Shown in pieces: positions 5,480 through 7,679 of a DNA stretch of 7,679 nt. A program made the position numbers and the translations under genes. The stretch lies in the NCBI GenBank assembly GCA_045223835.1, contig JBGUZS010000077.1, forward strand, positions 1 to 7,679, written 5' to 3'. Below the pieces are notes generated by a model. The model was not told where the DNA came from, searched no databases, and worked only from the letters and a program-made list of their open reading frames with translations. The DNA is from UBA1774 sp045223835. GTDB lineage: Bacteria > Bacillota > Clostridia > Oscillospirales > Oscillospiraceae. Numbering within the stretch: the stretch's first letter is position 1; each line of letters opens with the position of its first letter.

Positions 5480-7009
5480 ATGAAAAAGAATCTGCTTCGC
5501 ATCTTCTGCATCCTGCTGGCCCTCACCATGCTGGTGGGACTCATGCCCGTTCTGGCGGCGGAAGACGACGTCACCGTCTATGTGAGCGTCAGCGACCAGG
5601 GCGTCCTGGCCGAGACCAAGGACGGCAAACCCGCCGCCCGGCTGGCGGTCACCGTCCCCGCCGGCTCCACCCTCGAGGACGCCATCATCGCCGCCCACGC
5701 GGCCTACTGCCCCGAGGGGGCCGAGGGCTGGGAAGTGACCGAGGGCGACTGGGGCCTCGGCATGTCCAAAATCTGGGGCAAATATGACGGCGTCGGCGGC
5801 TGGTACCTCAACGGCGTCATGCCCATGGATCAGTCCTGGAACATCACCGCCCAGAACGGGGACTATGTGGACCTGGTCCTCTACCGCGAGGACTGGAGCG
5901 ACAGCTACGCCCAGTTCGACAAGCGCACCGCCGAGGCGAAGGCCGGCAAGGCCCTCACCCTCACCCTGACCCATGACGTGTTCGACGAGAACTTCGTCGC
6001 CGCCCCCGAAGCCCTGGCTGGAGCCGTTGTCAAGCTGCCGGACGGCACCGCCCTGGGCACCACCGACAAGGACGGCAAGGTCACCCTCACCTTTGGCGAG
6101 GCCGGTACTTACCTGATCACCGCCGACGTGGAGGCAATGGCAATCACCGCGCCTGCCTGCGAGATCACCGTAACCCTGCCGGATATCACCGTCTGCGTGA
6201 GCGTCAGCGACCAGGGTGCCTTGGCCGAGACCAAGGACGGCAAGCCCGCCGCCCAGCTGGCGGTCACCGTCCCCGCCGGCTCCACCCTGGAGGACGCCAT
6301 CATCGCCGCCCATGCAGCCTACTGCCCCGAGGGGGCCGAGGGCTGGGAAGTGACCGAGGGCGACTGGGGCCTCAGCATGTCCAAAATCTGGGGCAAATAT
6401 GACGGCGTCGGCGGCTGGTATCTCAACGGCGTCATGCCCATGGATCAGTCCTGGAACATCGCCGCCCAGGACGGGGACTATGTGGACCTGGTCCTCTATG
6501 GGCCCGACTGGAGCGACAGCTACGCCCGCTTCGATGTGCGCACCGCCGCCGCGGCCACCGGCGAGGCCATTACCCTCACCCTGACCCATGACGAGTTCGA
6601 CGAGAACTGGGTCGCCGCCCCCGTGGCCCTGGCCAGCGCCGCCGTGAAGCTGGCGGACGGCACTCAGCTGGGCACCACCGACAAGGACGGCAAGGTTTCC
6701 ATCTGCTTTGCTGAGGCCGGCACTTACCTGGTGACCGCGACGGCTGAGGATCTGGTCATCACCGCCCCCCTGTGCGTGATCACCGTGACCGGCGATCCCG
6801 TCAAGCCCGCCGAGCCGGAGAAGCCCGCCGAGCCCGAAGCCTCCGGCTTTAAGACCTATACCGTGAAGCCCGGGGATACCCTGTGGAGCATCGCCAAGGC
6901 TTACCTGGGCAGCGGCTACCGCTGGGGCGAGCTGTTCCAGCTGAACGCCGACCTGGTGAAGAACCCCCGCATGATCTATGTGGGCCAGACCCTGCGCGTC
7001 CCCGCCTGA
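5480..7009 (+). CDS. Secreted protein with two DUF4430-like/Ig-like repeat units and a C-terminal LysM
   Basis: Exported, wall-bound protein of 509 residues. A signal peptide spans about 1-27 (K2-K-N, hydrophobic core, V-L-A-A). Two units follow, about 31-235 and 236-437. The first half of each (31-138, 236-343) resembles DUF4430, the transcobalamin C-terminal-like beta module: A61-G-S-T-L-E-D-A-I, K97-I-W-G, G107-W-Y-L-N-G and G127-D-Y-V-D-L. The second half (139-232, 344-437) looks like an Ig/carboxypeptidase-regulatory beta domain: L192-G-T-T-D-K-D-G-K-V and E207-A-G-T-Y-L. After a Pro/Glu/Lys linker (442-455), a typical LysM (458-508: Y-T-V-K-P-G-D-T-L-W-S-I-A) should bind peptidoglycan. 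AAGGAGG at 5466-5472, 7 nt from the ATG, fixes the start. It lies 60 bp after the SLH-toroid gene, and a strong terminator ends the run. The DUF4430 call is by motif and context and moderately sure; LysM is certain. The ligand is unknown. Confidence 0.82.
   Translation: MKKNLLRIFCILLALTMLVGLMPVLAAEDDVTVYVSVSDQGVLAETKDGKPAARLAVTVPAGSTLEDAIIAAHAAYCPEGAEGWEVTEGDWGLGMSKIWGKYDGVGGWYLNGVMPMDQSWNITAQNGDYVDLVLYREDWSDSYAQFDKRTAEAKAGKALTLTLTHDVFDENFVAAPEALAGAVVKLPDGTALGTTDKDGKVTLTFGEAGTYLITADVEAMAITAPACEITVTLPDITVCVSVSDQGALAETKDGKPAAQLAVTVPAGSTLEDAIIAAHAAYCPEGAEGWEVTEGDWGLSMSKIWGKYDGVGGWYLNGVMPMDQSWNIAAQDGDYVDLVLYGPDWSDSYARFDVRTAAAATGEAITLTLTHDEFDENWVAAPVALASAAVKLADGTQLGTTDKDGKVSICFAEAGTYLVTATAEDLVITAPLCVITVTGDPVKPAEPEKPAEPEASGFKTYTVKPGDTLWSIAKAYLGSGYRWGELFQLNADLVKNPRMIYVGQTLRVPA
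5570..6184 (+). repeat. Tandem coding repeat, unit 1
   Basis: This 615-bp unit encodes residues 31-235 of the LysM protein. Its first half matches unit 2 almost base for base: about 13 differences in roughly 300 bp, counted by eye. The second half is clearly more diverged. Confidence 0.9.
6185..6790 (+). repeat. Tandem coding repeat, unit 2
   Basis: Second copy, residues 236-437, offset exactly 205 codons from unit 1 with no gaps between them. By eye, protein identity to unit 1 is about 92% over the DUF4430-like half and about 72% over the Ig-like half. Confidence 0.9.
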
Positions 7010-7031
7010 CCCGCTTCCGCGTCTGTTCTTC

Positions 7032-7061
7032 CCTCCCCCGGTCTCCCGGGGGAGGTTTTTT
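7032..7061 (+). terminator. Intrinsic terminator after the LysM protein gene
   Basis: A perfect 10-bp stem, CCTCCCCCGG with CCGGGGGAGG, loop TCTC, followed by TTTTTT (7056-7061). It begins 22 bp past the stop codon and closes the plus-strand run before the tRNA promoter. Confidence 0.95.
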
Positions 7062-7074
7062 ATCCGCTTCCCCC

Positions 7075-7103
7075 TTGCAATCCGCGGGTCCCTGGGGTAT
7101 ACT
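7075..7103 (+). promoter_or_regulatory. Promoter of the tRNA-Leu gene
   Basis: TTGCAA (7075-7080), a 17-nt spacer and TATACT (7098-7103). The tRNA 5' end at 7116 is 12 nt past the -10, so the transcript has a very short 5' leader. Confidence 0.8.
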
Positions 7104-7115
7104 TCCCATGTATCT

Positions 7116-7203
7116 GCCGGTGTGATGGAATTGGCAGACGTGACGGACTCAAAATCCGTTGGGCTAATCACCCGTGCGGGTTCGACCCCCGCCACCGGCA
7201 CCA
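7116..7203 (+). tRNA. tRNA-Leu (anticodon CAA)
   Basis: A complete class II tRNA. The acceptor stem GCCGGTG (7116-7122) pairs with CACCGGC (7193-7199), followed by discriminator A and an encoded CCA (7201-7203). The anticodon arm is ACGGA-CTCAAAA-TCCGT with anticodon CAA, which reads TTG leucine codons. A long variable arm (GGG/CCC stem) and a T arm GCGGG-TTCGACC-CCCGC are present. The size and the long variable arm fit leucine. It has its own promoter and terminator. Confidence 0.95.
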
Positions 7204-7242
7204 AGTCGTCGCAAGCTGCATATCGCTTGCGACGACTTTTTT
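7203..7242 (+). terminator. Intrinsic terminator of tRNA-Leu
   Basis: A 14-bp perfect stem (7203-7216 with 7225-7238), an 8-nt loop, and a T run through 7242. The stem starts at the last base of the encoded CCA, so 3' trimming must open this hairpin. Confidence 0.92.
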
Positions 7243-7373
7243 GCTTCGCGTCAAAGGGCGTCCCGCGCTCATTCCGCTGCTCCTCCTTTCCCCACGCGAT
7301 CCGCTTCGCCCGGATCGTGCGGGGGCCCCGATCTATTGTGCCGATATGGTGAATAATAACGCTTGACCTTATT

Positions 7374-7417
7374 CATCATCCGTCAAAAACGAAAATCACA
7401 AATCTTCCATCATCCGT
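7374..7417. repeat. Direct repeat CATCATCCGT upstream of the Fic promoter
   Basis: Exact 10-bp copies at 7374-7383 and 7408-7417, 34 bp apart (about three helical turns). The second runs into the -35 hexamer. Equal helical face and promoter overlap would suit a regulator binding site; this is inferred. Confidence 0.4.
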
Positions 7418-7445
7418 TGAATATTGATTGATGAAGTGGTATAAT
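7417..7445 (+). promoter_or_regulatory. Promoter of the Fic-family gene
   Basis: TTGAAT (7417-7422), a 17-nt spacer and a perfect TATAAT (7440-7445), about 30 nt upstream of the ATG at 7476. Confidence 0.75.
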
Positions 7446-7475
7446 ATGGTCGAATTATGGACTGCGGGGTGTGTC

Positions 7476-7679
7476 ATGAAAAACCCTCCTTTTGAAATTA
7501 CACAGGCGATCCTGACGGACGCGGCGGAGATTGCCGAGATGGTCGGCCGCCTTTCTGCGGGAAAACTGTCATCCAGCCCGATCCTGCGGCGTACGAATCG
7601 CATCCGCACGATCCAGGGTACCCTGGCAATTGAGCAGAATACCCTGAGCGTGGAGCAGGTCACGGCTGTGCTGAACGGC
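7476..7679 (+). CDS. Fic-family protein, N-terminal part only
   Basis: The first 68 codons of a gene cut by the window end. Fic proteins usually transfer AMP from ATP to target proteins through a conserved HPFxxGNGR motif, which would lie beyond the window. The part seen matches the N-terminal region of Fic proteins of 300-plus residues: F6-E-I-T-Q-A-I-L, L37-R-R-T-N-R-I-R-T-I-Q, then T49-L-A-I-E53-Q-N-T-L-S and E60-Q-V-T-A-V-L-N-G. T49-x-x-x-E53 corresponds to the autoinhibitory helix motif (S/T)xxxE(G/N) of class II Fic enzymes, with Gln in place of Gly/Asn. The ribosome binding site is weak (GGGG at 7466-7469). Promoter and coding start lie in less GC-rich DNA than the neighbours. A Fic call from the N-terminus alone is likely but not final. 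Confidence 0.75.
   Translation, partial: MKNPPFEITQAILTDAAEIAEMVGRLSAGKLSSSPILRRTNRIRTIQGTLAIEQNTLSVEQVTAVLNG

Larger units (their letters stand above)
7243..7475. other. Gene-free stretch between tRNA-Leu and the Fic gene
   Basis: No supported gene. The first about 105 bases are GC-rich and hold one hairpin (7297-7303 with 7311-7317, loop of 7) without a T tract. From about 7340 the composition becomes AT-rich. That part holds a 7-bp inverted repeat TGAATAA/TTATTCA (7350-7356, 7369-7375), a 10-bp direct repeat CATCATCCGT (7374-7383, 7408-7417), and the Fic promoter. The composition change just after a tRNA gene is where integrated DNA often begins. Confidence 0.6.

Noticed and set aside
5431..5787. 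118-codon plus frame starting at an ATG right after AGGAGGA
   Set aside because: It mostly overlaps the signal peptide and first repeat of the LysM protein in another frame, its Arg/Gly-rich composition is that of a shadow frame, and its start is too close to the Shine-Dalgarno.
7116..7203. Possible attachment-site duplication of the tRNA-Leu 3' end
   Set aside because: No second copy of the T-arm/acceptor sequence is seen elsewhere in the window.
4106..7204. Minus-strand open frame of over 1000 codons opposite the two surface-protein genes and the tRNA
   Set aside because: It runs antisense to two well-supported genes and a tRNA, its Gly/His/Val-rich text mirrors the plus-strand codon bias and repeats, and it has no sensible domains. 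High GC makes such antisense frames stay open.
7376..7663. 95-codon minus frame over the Fic start
   Set aside because: Antisense to the Fic N-terminus and its promoter; no ribosome binding site or recognisable domain.

Overview
The window comes from a GC-rich, endospore-forming Gram-positive bacterium, most likely a Clostridia member of the Oscillospiraceae/Ruminococcaceae type. The evidence is a SpoIIP sporulation hydrolase, SLH and LysM cell-wall anchors, strong AGGAGG-type ribosome binding sites, and Firmicutes-style intrinsic terminators and sigma-A promoters. No species-level assignment is possible from the sequence alone.

Left part, minus strand (1-2409): a dinJ-yafQ type II toxin-antitoxin pair whose toxin runs off the left edge. 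Next comes a clean intrinsic terminator serving an unrecognised Pro/Ala-rich two-helix membrane protein, then spoIIP. A divergent intergenic region (2410-2545) carries a very good plus-strand promoter.

Middle, plus strand (2546-7009): a small TSCPD-domain protein overlaps gpsA (glycerol-3-phosphate dehydrogenase) by four bases. After only 19 bp there is a secreted prenyltransferase/squalene-cyclase-like alpha-toroid protein with three SLH domains. After 60 bp follows a secreted protein with two long tandem repeats (each a DUF4430/transcobalamin-C-like module plus an Ig-like module) and a C-terminal LysM. A textbook terminator closes the run. The last two genes are the most interesting part. 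Their domain types, an alpha toroid and a DUF4430-type beta module, are the two halves of animal cobalamin carriers (intrinsic factor/transcobalamin). Here they would be split over two wall-anchored proteins. A surface ligand-capture role is an inference, not shown.

Right part (7062-7679): a tRNA-Leu(CAA) gene with its own promoter, encoded CCA and terminator. Then comes a gene-free stretch that turns AT-rich, and the start of a Fic-family gene with its own promoter, cut by the window end.

Two toxin-type families therefore sit at the two edges. In the YafQ-like toxin, all four residues matching the E. coli YafQ active site (H50, H63, D67, H87) are replaced.
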